From Thermodesulfobacteriota bacterium (lineage in GTDB: Bacteria > Desulfobacterota > Deferrisomatia > Deferrisomatales > JACRMM01), in NCBI GenBank assembly GCA_040756475.1, contig JBFLZB010000031.1, positions 1-32,786 on the forward strand: DNA of 32,786 bases. The letters run 5' to 3'. Under the pieces are notes generated by a model, which did no database searches, had not been told where the DNA came from, and worked only from the letters and a program-made list of their open reading frames with translations. Shown here one piece after another: positions 32,056-32,786 of the stretch (position 1 is its first letter; every line of letters starts with the position of its first letter). The position numbers and the translations under genes were made by a program.

Positions 32056-32786
32056 GATGAGGCGCTCCAGCGCGCTGGTGGCGGTGCTGCTCGCGGCAGG
32101 AGCGGCCCTGGCCCAGCCCCCGAAGGAGACGGAGCTCCGGAAAGAATCGGGGAACCACTACCTGAAGCTTCGCCAGTACGAGGCCGCCCGCGACCAGTAC
32201 CTGGCCGCCCTCCAGCTCGACGAGACCTACACCGACGCCCACTACAACCTGGGGGTAGTATACTTCTTTCGCCTCCAGGACTACCCCCGGGCACTCTACC
32301 ACTTCGTCCGGTACGCCCAGCTCAAGCCCGACGCCTCCGACCTCGACCAGGTCCGCGGACTGAGCCTCCAGGCCCTGGACCGTATCGAGGCGGCAGAGCG
32401 CACTGCCTACGCCCAAGCCCTGGAGCAGGCCACGCCCCAGGCCCTGGAGGGGTTTCTGGCGGCCCACCCCCTGAGCTCCTACGCGCCCGACGCCCGAGAG
32501 AAGCTGCGGATCCTCCGGGAGCGGGAGGAGGGGGCGCTGCGGCTGCGCCGAGACACCGAAGCGGCCTACGAGGCGGCCGTGGCGAAGGCAACCCCGGAGG
32601 CCATGGACCACTTCCTCGCCTCGTACCCCCAGGCCCCCCAGGCCGAGGAGGGCCGCCGCCTGCGCGACCTCTGGGCGAGCCGGCGCGCGGAGGACCGCCA
32701 GGCCCTGGATCGGGCCCTGGCGGCCCAGTCCGCCGAAGCGCTGGAGGAGTTCCTCCGGGACCGGCCCCGGAGCCCCCTGGCCAGCG
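32056..32786 (+). CDS. Exported TPR/helical-repeat protein, 3' truncated by window edge
   Basis: The first 243 residues of an exported protein. A signal peptide ends in ALA (residue 19). TPR units follow (about 30-95; GNHYLKLRQYEAARDQYLAAL and the next DAHYNLGVVYFF). A different set of repeats of about 45 residues then starts near 125, each with an A..Y..AL..AT.EAL..FL...P core: QALEQATPQALEGFLAAHP, AVAKATPEAMDHFLASYP and RALAAQSAEALEEFLRDRP. These look like helix-turn-helix scaffolding repeats of periplasmic proteins. No lipobox cysteine is present. GGGAGG lies 5 bases before the ATG. Function and full length are unknown because the gene runs off the window. Confidence 0.8.

Overview
This window comes from a very GC-rich chromosome: third codon positions are almost all G or C, and GTG starts and 4-base ATGA/GTGA overlaps are common. 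The gene set suggests a Gram-negative anaerobe of the old Deltaproteobacteria (Desulfuromonadales or Deferrisoma-like). The pointers are lysine synthesis through LL-diaminopimelate aminotransferase (dapL with dapA/dapB), a fused ADP-forming acyl-CoA synthetase, exported c-type heme proteins, a geopeptide-like radical-SAM peptide pair, and a heme-globin sensor. This placement is inference; no rRNA or other marker is present.

Layout. 1-1.8 kb: 3' part of a ketopantoate reductase gene, then on the minus strand a C-terminally truncated radical SAM peptide maturase and its 38-residue Cys-Cys precursor. 1.9-3.8 kb: TonB-dependent receptor. 4.1-7.3 kb: three-gene signalling operon (periplasmic binding protein, histidine kinase, response regulator) lying between two similar hexamer-repeat tracts. 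7.5-9 kb: class III aminotransferase. 9-11.4 kb: a c-heme/CopD-like/b5-like membrane protein divergent from an ECHDC3-like crotonase and two small envelope genes. 11.4-15 kb (minus): exported protein, PlsC-like acyltransferase, family 2 glycosyltransferase, and a protoglobin-PsiE fusion. 15.2-16.5 kb: a two-heme lipoprotein with five thrombospondin type 3 repeats and a clear terminator. 16.9-21.2 kb (minus operon): dapA-dapB-folK, a YHS-like metal-binding protein, a 46-residue membrane protein and a two-domain kinase, with a good promoter before dapA. 21.4-24.3 kb: FmdB zinc ribbon, CDF metal transporter, and a DUF4143-type ATPase behind a palindromic element with an apparently leaderless promoter. 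24.4-27.4 kb: a DUF2339/DUF3999 chimera and the ADP-forming acyl-CoA synthetase. 27.4-29.8 kb: short tandem repeats, a single-cluster ferredoxin, and dapL-queC. 30-32.8 kb: a molybdenum-hydroxylase small-subunit remnant, a long-form GAPDH, and the start of a TPR protein.

How the genes work together. DapA, DapB and DapL are successive steps of the aminotransferase route to diaminopimelate, split over two minus-strand loci about 7 kb apart. The exported heme proteins, the ferredoxin and the globin sensor fit a redox-active anaerobic or microaerobic life. The window also carries several damaged genes (maturase lacking its C-terminus, a 41-codon secreted stub, the DUF2339/DUF3999 chimera, the [2Fe-2S] subunit remnant). 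This suggests small deletions have recently trimmed accessory genes. Several intergenic gaps hold short tandem repeats rather than genes. No tRNA, rRNA, CRISPR array, insertion sequence or prophage was seen.
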